From NCBI GenBank assembly GCA_905250075.1, contig CAJNOP010000532.1:84247-148246 (forward strand): a stretch of 64,000 nucleotides of DNA, read 5' to 3'. Origin of the DNA: Rotaria sp. Silwood1 (Eukaryota; Rotifera; Eurotatoria; Philodinida; Philodinidae). Shown one piece after another: positions 35,501 through 47,986 of this stretch (position 1 is the stretch's first letter; every line of letters starts with the position of its first letter). Under the pieces are notes generated by a model, which saw nothing but the letters and a program-made list of their open reading frames with translations, made no database searches and was not told where the DNA came from. The translations under genes and the position numbers were made by a program.

Positions 35501-38500
35501 ACTATGATGATTTATGGAAAATCATTTATAACTATATACGCTAATTCGTATTGTTGTACTATACAGTCTCCGACATGGATGAAATTCTTATGACTCGATC
35601 CGATCCTACTTCTTTGAAATCAATTATCTTTTTTTTATTGTGAGTTCGTCAGATTTGAGTTAGACTCTGGCATCAATCACTTATTTCTTTCTCTTGAGAA
35701 CTTCTCAAATCTCATACTATATCGTACTAGTCTTGACTCGTGGCGAGATGGTGTGACTTGTCGGTTTGAAAATCTCTGGTATAGAACTAAAAATTGAGAA
35801 ACGTCATAAGAAATACACTATTAATTTTAATTATTACAAAAACAAAATAAACTAATATTTTTAAACTGATAAATGCTTCTCATTCAATCAAAACAAAAAA
35901 TTAGAATTAAATTAAGTGAAATCAAATGAATTATCATTTATACGTTCCATGTTAATATTTCAACTTAGTCAACAAGTGAATAATTGAACATAAGTTATTT
36001 TTTTCTTTTTGTTTAATTCATTATTGATTGAATTCTTATGAATTATTCATCAGAAAAACATAGATGACAAAACAGATGTTATTAAAACGTTCTTTTTTTT
36101 AATACATTATCATGCATAAATATTTTGTTAAATGATCTAAGAGAAAAAAACTAAAAATGAGTATTTTCACTAGAAGAAATTTATCATTCACTACTGTATA
36201 ATTCATATATCCAATTAGATACCATACAATTCATCATTTTTATGTAACATTTTAGTTATTTCTACGAATGCTCGATGGTTATATATCTCATCAGATCTAA
36301 ACAGACGATCAACTAATACTGGCATTGGTATGCCAAACACATTTCAGTTCTGTCAGTATTATTTGACCCTTCGGGAAGAACGAACAATTGAATGACATGT
36401 AAATTCCTCATAAAAACTTTGCGGTGAAGGTTTCATGAATAATTTTCATATTCGTACCAAATGACTCCCGTGAATCATCTATATTGATAATACACAGTTG
36501 TTAATGGTTAGACCAATTGAAATTAATAATACGAGCAATAAAGTCAATAAATTATTGACTGAAGTGGATCTTTTGATCAACACAACATATAAAGAGATAT
36601 TCAAGAGAACTTGAAAGATACAATTAGCAAAAGTGCTGGTTAGAGATATAATATCATCGATAATTTGACAGCAATAGTATTGACAATATAACAGTCCATG
36701 TGTCGCTGATCATAAATTTCCACCAATCATGGACGTCAATTAACACTAGTAGATAAATAAAATCCATAAGCAATAAGAAACCTTACACGATATCGTAACA
36801 GATCTCTATATTACTCTTCTCTTGATAATTTACAATTATCAATGCATCTATTATTGCAAAAGAAAAACGAAGAAATTGATCAAAAGATTAACTGGTAGCC
36901 AAACGGGTATTCTATATAATATAGTTATTACTATGCCTGACAATCAATTTACTTTTTGTCCTTCGTTTCTTCCATCACAATTTTCATGATGATTTATTTA
37001 TATTTTTCTTATATTACTAAAGCAAAAAAATTTCTCCTTGAACATATACTAATCATAACAAGGTGGAACTAACTATATGATAAATCATATCATAATATAA
37101 ACAAATTAAGTTCCTAAAAATTTATTTCTTCATTCAATAAAACCATATGCAAATAACTAAAAAAAAGTATATGATAATAAAGTAAATATTAGATTTTAAC
37201 GGAATATATTCATCTGGAAATATAGAATGAGTACAAGTACTCAGCAATGAATTGAGTATCTATCATCATTCAATTATATAGATATTATTGGTTGTATGTC
37301 ATTGGCATTTCTTTTTTACAATAGATATTGCAGTTATATCTGTAAAAATATCAACAGAAAGTGTTTCTTTTGTCTTCAATAGATTAATTTTGTTTGTAAG
37401 AAAGATTGATGTACTATAATAAACTATGAGTACACTTATTAACCATACTTGTTATTTACTGTAGCAAATGTATATTCAAACACAAATAATCTGATGTCAT
37501 ACAAATTAATATTCATCTCTCATCTTTTGACGTAAAACAAAAAAAGTATATACATATATATATACTTATTCTTATATTGTTAATGCAAAAATAAATGAAT
37601 ATGTAAAAATATACGATAGTTATTTGATTATTATACTAATGACAAGAATAAATGACATTTTTCTTCTTGTCTTTCGATAGAAACAAAAAAAAAAAAAAAG
37701 CACATATTTACTAACATTTATTTTTTCAATTTAAATAGTTTTACTATATAGATAAACATATCAATGCAATAGACTACTATAAGAGTAAAGTATATGATTC
37801 ATTTTTTTTTAGTTATCTTTCTTCATAAATATAAAATATTTCTTTCAAGTAAATATCTGATCTTAGAAAAGTAATAAGTATGAATTGTTTTATCGATTAC
37901 TAAAGTAATTCATTTGAATTTGAATATAAATATTTGACTCTTATCAATGAGATATATGTCCGTCTTCGTTTTCTCCTTGAACAAGTCATGGACAAATTTC
38001 TATTTATTTGCAAAAGCTAGTAATAACATATATGAAAACGAAAAAAAAAAAATGAAAAGTCAACATTGAACAAATTATGAATAATATTGTATACATACAG
38101 TATATATATACATATATGTATCTTATAACAGAACAATATCGAATAATTTCATCAATTATAAGAGAAGAAAAAAAAGTGAGAGATTGAAGGCAACGACTTA
38201 CAATAAAAATAAATATAACTTCATCTTATCACATGTAATGTTCGAGGTCAACTGATCATGATGTTATAATTCAAAGTAACGCACACACATTGACTGAAGT
38301 ATATTAGTAAAAAGCAGCCGTAGTAATCATTATAAAAGTTATTATGTAAAAAAAAAAAAAGGGAAAGAGAGAGAGAGAGAAAGAAGCGAAGACAATGTGA
38401 GAAAAAATAAAATGATATTGATCAGTTGTCTGTATGAAAACGTTATGTTCGGGTATATACACCTTTTCGATTCATCTTATATATATTACACGTGTGCAGC

Positions 38501-39186
38501 TGTTTATACGTACGCCTGTTAGTCTGTATAATCTTTAAGTAAACGACGATATAGATAGGAGGGATTGTTTAGCCTATCTTTCCTTTTTTTTTCTGTCCTC
38601 TTTTTTTTCCTGCCATGTTTATATACATATAATGCGAACTGACAGTGATGACGATAAATTGTATCCACAATCATCCGTTTCGTTATGCTTACTACCAATA
38701 CTTCGCTTTGTCTTTCTAATGGAAATAACACACCCACATATAATCATATATTTTTCACATAGTGACAAGTAGTCAAGAGAAAGAGATAGAGAGGGGGAGA
38801 GAGCAACAATGTACATATTTGCCTATATGTTTCATAGACATAGTAAACTAGAGCACATCATATCATATCTTCTATAGTCATGTACATATAAGATCAGGTA
38901 AGAAAATGAATATAGACTAAATGGTTGTTTGTTCAAAAAAATACTTTTACTCTATCGTTCTCTTTTTCGGGCATGTCTCGATGGTCATTGTTCTAATTAG
39001 TCAACACCTTCATTCATTTCGAATAGAAATATAAGAATACAAAGTGTTCCTTCTTTCTTTCTTTCTTTCTTTAAAACATAAACTATTGAACTCATTGACC
39101 AAATTTAAATATACATAGCTTTATTAATGGCACTTTCACGAAAACACTACTTATTTCAGGTCAATCAACATGTACAAGCATCGATA
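32598..39186. other. 6.6-kb gene-poor stretch
   Basis: No gene that I can support. The minus strand at about 36210-36330 has a short coding-like reading (FGIPMPVLVDRLFRSDEIYN, ending in a stop) that may be an exon or relic. Simple repeats include (GA)n at 38367-38382 and a TTTC run near 39051-39072. The end of the interval should contain the annexin and CDR2-like promoters; TTTCAG at 39154-39159 could be an acceptor for an untranslated first exon of the latter. Confidence 0.45.
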
Positions 39187-40803
39187 ATGTTCTTATCAAT
39201 AATGGATGGTGCTGAACTTGATTTTACTAATACTCTTCTTTCTTCATCATCAATTACAACATTAAATCCAGATGATTATGAAAAAAGTTTGTATATTATT
39301 AATTAAATTTTCTTATTTTTTCTTTTTTGTTTTTTGAAAATTTTCATATCTTTATAGATCTTCGATTAGCTGCTGAACTTGGTCGATATTTACTTGAACG
39401 TAATCAAAAATTACAAAATTATATTGATATTTTAGAAAAAGAAATTGATGATAAACAATGTGAAATAAAAGTAAGATGAAAAAATTAATTAAATTTTATA
39501 ATTAAATTTATTTCAATTATAGTTATTACATGCTAAATTTCTTTCAACACGAGAACAACTTGATACTAAATGTAAACAAACCGAAATACTTGATGCAGCT
39601 AATTTTGATCTTGAAAAAGAACTTGCAATACAACGTCGAGAAAATGAAAAAAATCGACAACATATTAAAGAGTAAGTATGACTCTGAATATAGATATATG
39701 TTTTCGTCTAAATTTGAATTTAATCAAAGTATGTATAGTAGTTTCGAATAAAATTAGAATTCGACTAGAAGATTAATTTAAACAATGACTTTACTTTGCA
39801 CTCAAAGTAAAGTAGAATGAAAGAAAAAATATATATAATCATGTCAATGAAGCAGTAGAAATATCGATGTACGTGTTACTATCTAATTAAAAAAGTGTGT
39901 CTGAATTGGATTCAATAACCATGCAAATAGACACATTTATTTCTTAAAAAAATGTTATTTCAAAACGAGATAATTATACGAATCTATTTGAATAGACTTA
40001 AATTTTGAAATTGTTTAGAAAAAATAAGACTATAGTTCTTCTATTCAAATTTTAATTGTTGAAATTGTTCGCTAGTCGAATTCTAAATTTTTATCCTCTA
40101 ATAAATTTTGAAATTTAATGAAAACTTTATTTTGTCTTGAAGATATATACATATATTTACTTATAGATTGTCTGATCTATATGAAAAAACTCGTAAACAA
40201 TATCATGATATTGAACATGAATATAATATATTTCGAACAAAACAATTTTCATCATATTTTATTCCAAAACAAACAAATTCTTCATATCAAACATCAATTC
40301 TTTCAACATCAATATCAACTAAACGACAACGTTCGAATTCATTGAATTTATTATCAACATCTAATTCATCTTTATTATTAAATTCATCAAATCTATTTGA
40401 TACTTCATATGCATCTGTATTTAAATCACATCTTAGTGAACTTAAATCACGTATTAAATTATTAACAAATGAATGTACAAAAGTAAATGATCAACTTCGT
40501 CAATCTGAACAAGATAAACGTTATTTATTAGATCATATAATACAAGTCGAACGTAAACATCGTGATGATAATGATACTTTACAAAATGAATTAAATCATT
40601 ATCGAAAATTATTAGAAAAATATTCTAATGAACATACAAAATCAGTATTATCAAATATTTATTCAACACCAGAATATGATCTATCATTATATGATGAAGT
40701 TCTATTAGAAAATAATCAATTAAAATTTTATTATGAACCAACAAATTATAAAGATTTATTTTCACGTGTTTATGAAAAATTAAAAATAAATATTCGTAAA
40801 TAG
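39187..40803 (+). CDS. CDR2-like coiled-coil protein
   Basis: Four exons, 39187-39286, 39358-39470, 39523-39671 and 40167-40803, close in phase and give 332 aa; ATG 39202 in frame is an alternative start. Residues 35-50 read NLRLAAELGRYLLERN, the hallmark of the cerebellar degeneration-related 2 family (also related to HAP1/TRAK N-terminal regions). A long coiled coil follows to about residue 135. A Ser-rich linker and a second coiled coil (LKSRIKLLTNECTKVNDQL onward) complete it. Human CDR2 is a cytoplasmic coiled-coil protein that binds MYC and other partners. Intron 3 (495 bp) holds a MITE-like element. The family call rests mainly on the AAELG block. Confidence 0.75.
39747..40094. mobile_element. 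MITE-like element in intron 3 of the CDR2-like gene
   Basis: The left end at 39747-39768 (AATAAAATTAGAATTCGACTAG) is near-identical to the reverse complement of 40072-40094. The 348-bp interior is AT-rich and noncoding. The other introns of this gene are 52-71 bp, so the element explains the length of this one. I find no clear target-site duplication. Confidence 0.65.
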
Positions 40804-42543
40804 TTAATACATGATTATATAATATATATATGTGTGTGTATTTCTAATATTTCTTTGTCTTATAATTCATGTTTATATATATGTTAAATGTGCGTGTATA
40901 CATCGTTTAATACGTTTTTCTTTTTTCGCAATCTCGTACATTTTGTCTTTCTCTTCTTTTAAGAGCCATGTAATTCGTATATATATGTGTGTGTGTGTGT
41001 GTGCGTAGCTTTTCTTTCTTTACGTTAATCCGTTGTAGTTAATTCCGTCTTTTAAGTAACAAAAGAGATATTCGAATGCATGACTTACAAGAAGAGTTAT
41101 TTGATATTATAGGTTTTCTTTTTTTTTAAATCGATTATGCTTCTTTTATTCGAAATCAATCAAATTAATAAGATATTAAAAATAAATATTTATCTAAATG
41201 TTTACTTATATTGACTAAATACATTAATTATAATGTATGATAAATATAATAGGCTTCTGTAATATGATCTCAAACGAGTGCAAATTTTGACTCTCATAAA
41301 CATGACAGACATATATTAGAAATGACTTAGCACAACTGTGAAAGACATGTTAGCAAAAACTCGTCACAAATATGACAGAAATATCATTAAGAGATCATTG
41401 CAGACATCTTAGCGACGACTATTCATCGCGACATACAAAACTATAAGATCAAAGTTTACTATGATAATTAATTTTTTTTTTACTTTTCTTTCATATTCGT
41501 TACAATGTATCGTGATTAATATCTTTCATCGACAACATACATTTACAGTAGGTAAGAATTTATAAACCTTGATTAATCCTTTCTTTTATAATATTAGCAG
41601 TTGCATCGTATTTCATATTTTAATCCTGCAGTAGTTATATTGATAACATTTTAAAACTTGAATCATAAGAGTAGTTCTTGTTTAATAATTTTTTTTTTCA
41701 AATTATTCATGAATAACAGAAAAAGAAATTTTTCGATATGAAAATATTCTCGAGAGTTTTTATTAATATTTACGTCAGAATGAAAAAGAAGGATGGATAT
41801 ATATTCAATAATTCGACAACAATAACAATTAATAGTGATCTCTGTATTTTGATATGATTTTAATATGTGTTTCGGATCTATGATTGAGATGATACAAATT
41901 TTCTAACTTTTTTTTTTTATCAACATTTTCTTTAAACGGTACAATTGTTCCTCTTTAATCCTAGTTTTATCTGTATTGAATAGATTTTTTCTTAGAATGA
42001 AGGTTAGCTATTTTCATAAGAATTTTGTCGGAGATTTCAATCTTTCGTTGATTGTATTAGTCTGTCTGATAGTACAGATAAATAGATGAAACAAAACTAA
42101 ATAGTTTGTATTAGACAATGTTGGTTTCATTACTTAACCATTCAACATTCTTTGCACATTCATTTTGATGACAAAAAAAAGATATAAGACGAGTGACCTC
42201 AGAGCAAAAAAAAACAAAACAGAAACAAATTGATTTTTTTGTCAACAACAAAAAAAAAATGTTTCGTGTCTAATCAAATGATTATCGTCTATTATGAAAA
42301 CGGCAAAGTATTACTTGGTAAATCAAGTTGAAAAAGTGATTATAAAAAAAAAACAAACTATTGAATGTTTTTTCTAACCTACATTCTTATAATACTGTAA
42401 GTCATGATACTCTATGGCTTGTGCTCTTTTCGATGATTTTTTAAAGAGATTACTGTCACGTACATTTCTCTATAAAAAAAAAAAGATAAATTTTGCAGTT
42501 CTTTTTATTTGTGCATTGCGATATTCAAAAAGAAAATGTTCGA
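40804..42543. other. intergenic, nothing recognised
   Basis: AT-rich. It contains a (GT)n run at about 40986-41003 and several poly-A/poly-T tracts. A TTTTGCAG at 42491-42498 just before the lipocalin frame could be a splice acceptor for an untranslated exon. Confidence 0.45.
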
Positions 42544-43209
42544 ATGAAGTGCATTTTATTTATTAGTTATGTCGTTATTTTGAATAAAGTCCTTGGTTTA
42601 TTAGATTGTACAAAGCCTTCTTTAGACAATTTAATTGTTCAATCGGATTTTAATTTAAATAAATTTCTTGGTATATGGTATGAAATAAAATGGTTATCAA
42701 GTCAATCACATAATGAATTTGAAATTTGGCGAAATTTTTATCTATCATTTCAATTAGATAATTCTTCAACACAAAAGCTTTTAGTACCTGGTAAAGCACG
42801 ATCATTAAATACAGACTGTTTTTCTTTTGGACCTTGGATCATTATTGCAAATAATACTGCAAAAATGATTCTTGAAACAGTTGATATTAATAACACAATA
42901 CCACTTAATAGGCCTTTTTATATTTTAAAAACTGATTATGAACATTATGCATTAATCTATGGTTGTACCTCAGATAATTATACATATACAGATCCATGTG
43001 AAAAACCTGATTTATGGTTATTTAGTAGAACTACATCATTATCAAATGATTATTTGATTGAACTTGACAAATATATGATAAATAATTTATGTATTAATTT
43101 AACTGAACTTGAAATAACACCACAAGATGGAGAATCATGTTATTCATCATCAAATAGTTGTGTTATTAATTTAATTTTTTTCATATTTTTATTTTTAATA
43201 TACATATAA
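42544..43209 (+). CDS. lipocalin (apolipoprotein D-like), intronless, with hydrophobic tail
   Basis: The ATG at 42544 gives 221 aa; the 17 codons upstream in frame begin with TTG and lie after a possible acceptor. Residues 1-20 are a signal peptide (MKCILFISYVVILNKVLG). FLGIWYEIKW at about 43-52 is the first lipocalin motif (GxW), and YEHYALIYGC in the second half matches strands F-G of the apolipoprotein D group. Paired cysteines (DC, DCFSF, YGC, DPC, LC) fit disulfides, and NNS/NNT/NYT sites could carry sugar. Lipocalins bind small hydrophobic ligands outside cells. The last 17 residues (CVINLIFFIFLFLIYI) are hydrophobic and end the protein, suggesting GPI anchoring or a membrane tail, unusual for the family. 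Confidence 0.8.
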   Translation: MKCILFISYVVILNKVLGLLDCTKPSLDNLIVQSDFNLNKFLGIWYEIKWLSSQSHNEFEIWRNFYLSFQLDNSSTQKLLVPGKARSLNTDCFSFGPWIIIANNTAKMILETVDINNTIPLNRPFYILKTDYEHYALIYGCTSDNYTYTDPCEKPDLWLFSRTTSLSNDYLIELDKYMINNLCINLTELEITPQDGESCYSSSNSCVINLIFFIFLFLIYI

Positions 43210-43310
43210 AGTCAGAAAAAAAAACAAGTGAAATATTTATATTAATTTGCAATACAAAAGTAGACCTACAGATGAATAGAAATTCTTCATTTAATATTTT
43301 TTTTCATAAT

Positions 43311-43755
43311 CTATTCATCAACTTTAGTACGAAGTGAATGTGATTCTCGTTTGAGTACCTAAATAAAAAAAACAACAAAATTGAACACATATTCACAAAA
43401 ATAAATCTTACATTGAGTAATGTTTGTGAACTTTCAAGAATTTTCATATATGCTGCTTCTGTTTCACTTATTGTTCGATCAAATTCTGTTCTTGCAGTTA
43501 TTTTTTTAGCTAAACTTTCATTAATTTTAACTAATTTTTCACTTGATATACGAATTTCATTTTCAATTTTATGTTTATCTTCTTCTTCAATTAAAATTTG
43601 ACGTTGTAATTCATCACGTTTTGTACATAAATCTTCAATACCTATAGAATTAATAAAATAATTTGATATTAATAAGAAAGAAAAATGTATAAAATAATCG
43701 AACATTTAACTAATTCATTATTATAATTTTGTAATGCAGCACCCTGTTGAGACAT
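43311..43755 (-). CDS. SSNA1: SSNA1 (Sjogren syndrome nuclear autoantigen 1 / NA14)
   Basis: Exons 43755-43704, 43641-43412 and 43358-43311 close in phase and give 109 aa. It follows human SSNA1 (119 aa) nearly residue by residue: [20 protein letters not shown] at the N-terminus, then [32 protein letters not shown] and [15 protein letters not shown]. The whole chain is one coiled coil. SSNA1 fibres sit at centrioles, basal bodies and axonemes and can branch or stabilise microtubules. The first donor is the unusual GTTCGA. It is head-to-head with RP2 (224 bp between ATGs) and converges on the lipocalin gene (101 bp apart). Confidence 0.95.
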
Positions 43756-43979
43756 ATTCAAATGTGACTTGAAAAAATTCTATTCATTTCAATTCCATGG
43801 TAATAAAGACAATGGAAAATGATTTCTTTTAACATACTGCATTGAAATAAGTTGGCTAAGCACAATGGAACAATCAAGGTACAATATGGAACAAGCAATT
43901 CTTTTTATGGCTTTGTAAATAAGCGGAAGAACAAAAGGAAGAAAATTCATTTCCTTTCTAAAAGGTGTTACTGTTAGCT
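43756..43979. promoter_or_regulatory. shared SSNA1/RP2 bidirectional promoter interval
   Basis: Only 224 bp separate the start codons of two divergent genes that both act at centrioles and cilia. Both promoters must lie within or overlap this interval. I see no clear X-box (RFX site) by eye, so co-regulation is an inference from layout. Confidence 0.55.
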
Positions 43980-46900
43980 ATGGGTTGTCTATTTTCGTTT
44001 TTTTCTTATTTCTTTGGTCCGTCAGACCATAGCGATATTATAGAACAACCACCACCACGTCCAGTTTATTCATGGTAAAAAAAATTTCTTTTCTATCTAC
44101 TGAACAATAATAGTCCTAGTGTGATTTTCTAGGGAACGAGCTGATCGTATAGCAATTAAAAAAGAAGATTTTATTCTTGATAAATTGAAAGATCAAACAA
44201 TCTTTCGATTACCAGGCTCAGTTAATGGACAACAATTTATCAGTAAGTTAAGACTTTAATTATCTTCACTTAATTCATAAATGTCTTACTTTTTCTTTTC
44301 TAGTTCAAAACTGTGAAGTAAGTTATTCAAATGGAATTAGTTCGTTTTTTTTCAATCTTTATCATTAAGTAGAATTGTACAGTCTATGTATTTGATCATA
44401 CGGGTCAAGTACAAATTGATGATTGCATTAATTGTAAAATATTTATTGGTCCTGTTCACGGAAGGTGAATTCAAACTATTTTCTGTTGCAAAAAAAAATG
44501 TAACAATTCGTTTTAGTATTTTCATTCGAGATTCAATAAATTGTGTATTAGCAACAATATGTCAACAATTTCGTACTCGAGATTGTCGTGATACATATGT
44601 CTATTTATCATGTATAAGTCAACCAATTATTGAATCATCACATAATATTAAATTTGGATGCTTAACATTTAATTATCAACAATTAGCTGGTAAGATTTAT
44701 TGTTAAAAAAGAAAACAATCAATTTTAATCTTCTTAATATAATAGATCAATATAAATCAGCTGATATTAGTCCATGGAATAATAATTGGGGTCATATTCA
44801 TGATTTTACAACAATTCCTGATGGCAAAAATTATTCATTACTTGATAAAGTAATTTCGAATTTCAACAAAAAAAAGAAAAGAAAAGTCATTTGTTTTATT
44901 TTTAATAGGATGAAAATATTTTTAAACATTTGCCTGTTCCAACTGATCCATCATGTAGTCATTTAAATATTAAGGATGATATTGATACAAGTGTTACACC
45001 ATATACTTATGGTGAAATATATCGTAATCGAACTGAAGAAGTAAGATTTAATCAGTTTCATTATGAATGAATAATTCTATTCATTATTAATATAATAGAT
45101 TTGATAAGATTTTCTTTATGATAGATTGTTAGCATAAATGTTTACTCATGTAGTAATAATATATGAATTTCCAGGTTATTTCAATGAAATCATTTTAATT
45201 AAGACTCTAATTTCAGATCTTGATTAAAACATATACAAAATGATGAAAGATTTATATTGTAAAGTACAATCTGTTATAATTAGTTTTTTTTCTATCACAA
45301 AAAAACAAAAATAGATACCTGGTAATTCAATTCATGTTAAAAAAAGATAAGGCCTAGAATTCATTCATCTCTGTATCAACGAACCATAAGAGATAGAGAA
45401 AAATAGAATATTCTATTCAAGACTTATTGTGCTTACTATAACAATGTTTAAACGTGTTCATAAGAGAATACTATCGTTATAATGACTTTTTTTTTTGTCA
45501 TTGGAAAAAGTGAGTGATTTCATTAGCAAATTAAATAAATATTTGGATTCGTATTAAACGTTATTTTTTTGTGATACAAAAAAAGAGTATTGCATAGGTT
45601 CTAGGTCTCAATGAAAGTTAGTTTATATGTAAACAAAGATTGATCTCTATCTATCTTTATCTATATGAGATTCGAGTAATTAGGGTGATGCTTTAAATGA
45701 CATTATCTCCTTGAATAATAGTGATATGAACGAACAGAAGAAACATAATAATTAAAAATCTCGAAATTGATCAGAACTTTTTTTTTTTAATGAAGTTTTA
45801 ATGAACCATAAATTCATTATATGTAACATAACACAATTATATAAAGTAATACGTAGGTATCTACGGTATATGGATGTAGTTGTTGTCTGCACTCACATCA
45901 AAATTATTACATTTCTTCTGGTTTATATCACTATTATTAAAATAGATAATGCCATTCCAAAATCATCGTCCTAAACACTCAGAGCTCATATAAATATAGT
46001 TGAATAGAGATCAATCTTTGTTTATTTACATAGAAACTAATTTTAGTTAAGAGTCCAGAACTAATACGACACTCTTTCGATAAACGTTTCATAATAGCAT
46101 ACTCAAAAATATATTGTTTGAATAGAACTGTTTGTCGAGATAAATTTTATGACCATGACATTGCAGAATACAAAAAAGTGTTATCTTGATTAAAGAAAGT
46201 CTCTTGAGTAAGTTGGAAAAGAGTGTAAGAACTCTATTAAATGTTCTTTCATGTAGCAATTAATCGTAGAGTGTTTTTTCTTAAAATTCTTAACAGAATT
46301 TCTAGTGATCTATTATTAGAACATTGCATGCATTTAGTATAATTACAAATCATTCAAAGATATTATTTTTGAGAAGAAAAAAAACAAGTAGCGCATATTT
46401 TTTTTTTATCATCATTACATTACTTTAATCAATTTTTTTTGCTCTAACTTCTATTTCTTTTTTTCATTACTGACTTCTGGCATTACATTTTTTTGAAATT
46501 ATCTATTAAATAGATGGCGTTTATAGAAACAAATAATACGTATGTATCGATCATAGAAAGGTTAAGTTTTACCCAAGGAAAATTCAGAGGCGCAAATTAG
46601 AGGAAAACAAGAATGCATAGAAAATTTCTTTTGTAACAGTATATTGTATATCAATGTATATTTTTACTGAGAAATATTAGACTAGATAAACGAAAATTTC
46701 TATCCATTTATTCGTCTATACTTAATATATCAAAAGACGAAATATAGTTGATCAAGGAGAAAAAAAAGTTCAAATTCAATACAGCGAAATACAAGTGCAG
46801 TACGATAAGTATTGTACTTTAAAGAATTGAAGTCGCACTTTTTTCTCCTTTACATTTGACATATTCAAGTGAACTATTACGTTCTAATACAATATTAAAT

Positions 46901-47766
46901 ATAAATCAATAGAAGAAATATTCATATATCGATTCTATTTCTTAGTCAAAATTTTTAAAATCTTCTGCAAAACAAATCTACAATATAATAGTCAATATAA
47001 ATAAACGAAATAGAAAAACAGTTTTTTTTTTTATGGAAAAAGCATCTCATATGTATGTAAAACAAAGAATAACTTAATACACTATGTCGAACAATAATAG
47101 ATAACTAAAGTTCTTATACAGTTGTAACAACTCAAAAGTATAAATATCCTAAAGATTAAACTATTTGAAATGACATTTTTCATTTTGTATAAGATTTTCG
47201 AAAGTTCTATTAAAAATTTTTTCTTGATAAAATAAATAATTTAATTGTAAAAAAAAAACACTATATTTTCTTTTTTTTTTATAGCGTTGTTTGGTAATAT
47301 TTTTTCAAGATTTGAATGCTGATGCTTGTGCTCGAGAATTAATTGCAATGACAAAACAATCTGAAGTTCGATAATTTATTTGAATTTTATCTATTAATTT
47401 TTGAATTTTCTAATTAGATTGTACTCGTACAAAGTAAATCATATAAAATTGATGAAACAAGTGCTGAACGAATGTTTGGTAGTAATCGTACATATACACA
47501 ATTAGTTATTAAAGGTCCTGTTATTGGACTTGAATTTGCTGGTGAACATTGTGTATCGATTTGTCAGCAATCTCTTCATAATTTATTAACAACAAAATAT
47601 CAGAATTTACCTCGTAATTTAATATAAAAAAAAGAAAAAGAAAATTTTTATTATCTAAATAAATTTTTATTTTCTTTTTTTAGATTTCATCAGTGAATCA
47701 TCAGCTGATGCTCGTATACAACTTGATAAATTTTATAACTTTGCTAGTATGCAAATGTTTGCATAA
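43980..47766 (+). CDS. RP2: RP2 / XRP2, GTPase-activating protein for ARL3
   Basis: Ten exons: 43980-44074, 44133-44242, 44304-44317, 44373-44464, 44517-44689, 44746-44849, 44909-45040, 47285-47365, 47418-47613 and 47684-47766. Phases close, giving 359 aa (human 350). MGC at the N-terminus provides myristoylation (Gly2) and palmitoylation (Cys3) sites. The TBCC beta-helix domain spans about residues 34-190 with [20 protein letters not shown] and [14 protein letters not shown]; Arg123 corresponds to the catalytic Arg118 of human RP2. The [14 protein letters not shown] block follows. The C-terminal NDPK-like domain includes [15 protein letters not shown] and ends [10 protein letters not shown]2 drives GTP hydrolysis on ARL3 and releases lipidated cargo in cilia. 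Exon 3 is a 14-bp microexon. Intron 7 is 2.24 kb. Confidence 0.95.
45551..46092. mobile_element. large foldback element inside RP2 intron 7
   Basis: The left arm (45551-45755) and the reverse complement of the right arm (45902-46092) align along most of their length. Shared blocks are ACAAAGATTGATCTCTAT, TATATGAG, GACATTATCT / GGCATTATCT, and AATAATAGTGATAT. By eye identity is roughly 75-80% with small gaps. The unpaired centre is about 145 bp. There is no coding capacity. It is probably a MITE or foldback transposon and partly explains the 2.24-kb intron. Confidence 0.75.
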
Positions 47767-47986
47767 TATTTTCGTCCATGCATTTGAGATATGTAATCGA
47801 GAGAATGTTTTAATTTACGTTGAAATTTACCGTCCATTTTAATACTAATTTGTTTTTGTTTTTTCAAATAAAATAATGTCAATTTTTATTTAGTAAGAAC
47901 TGTTTGTTTTGTAGATTTTATCTTTTTTTTTTACTTTTTGCAAAAAAAAGTATATATATATAAATATACTTATTCATAATGGTAAT

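Noticed and set aside
38080..38130. Palindromic ATATATAC/GTATATAT cluster
   Set aside because: Ordinary AT microsatellite; self-complementarity is expected.
40975..41010. (GT)n tract as a member of the telomere-like family
   Set aside because: Simple TG dinucleotide run without GGG and without a C-rich partner.
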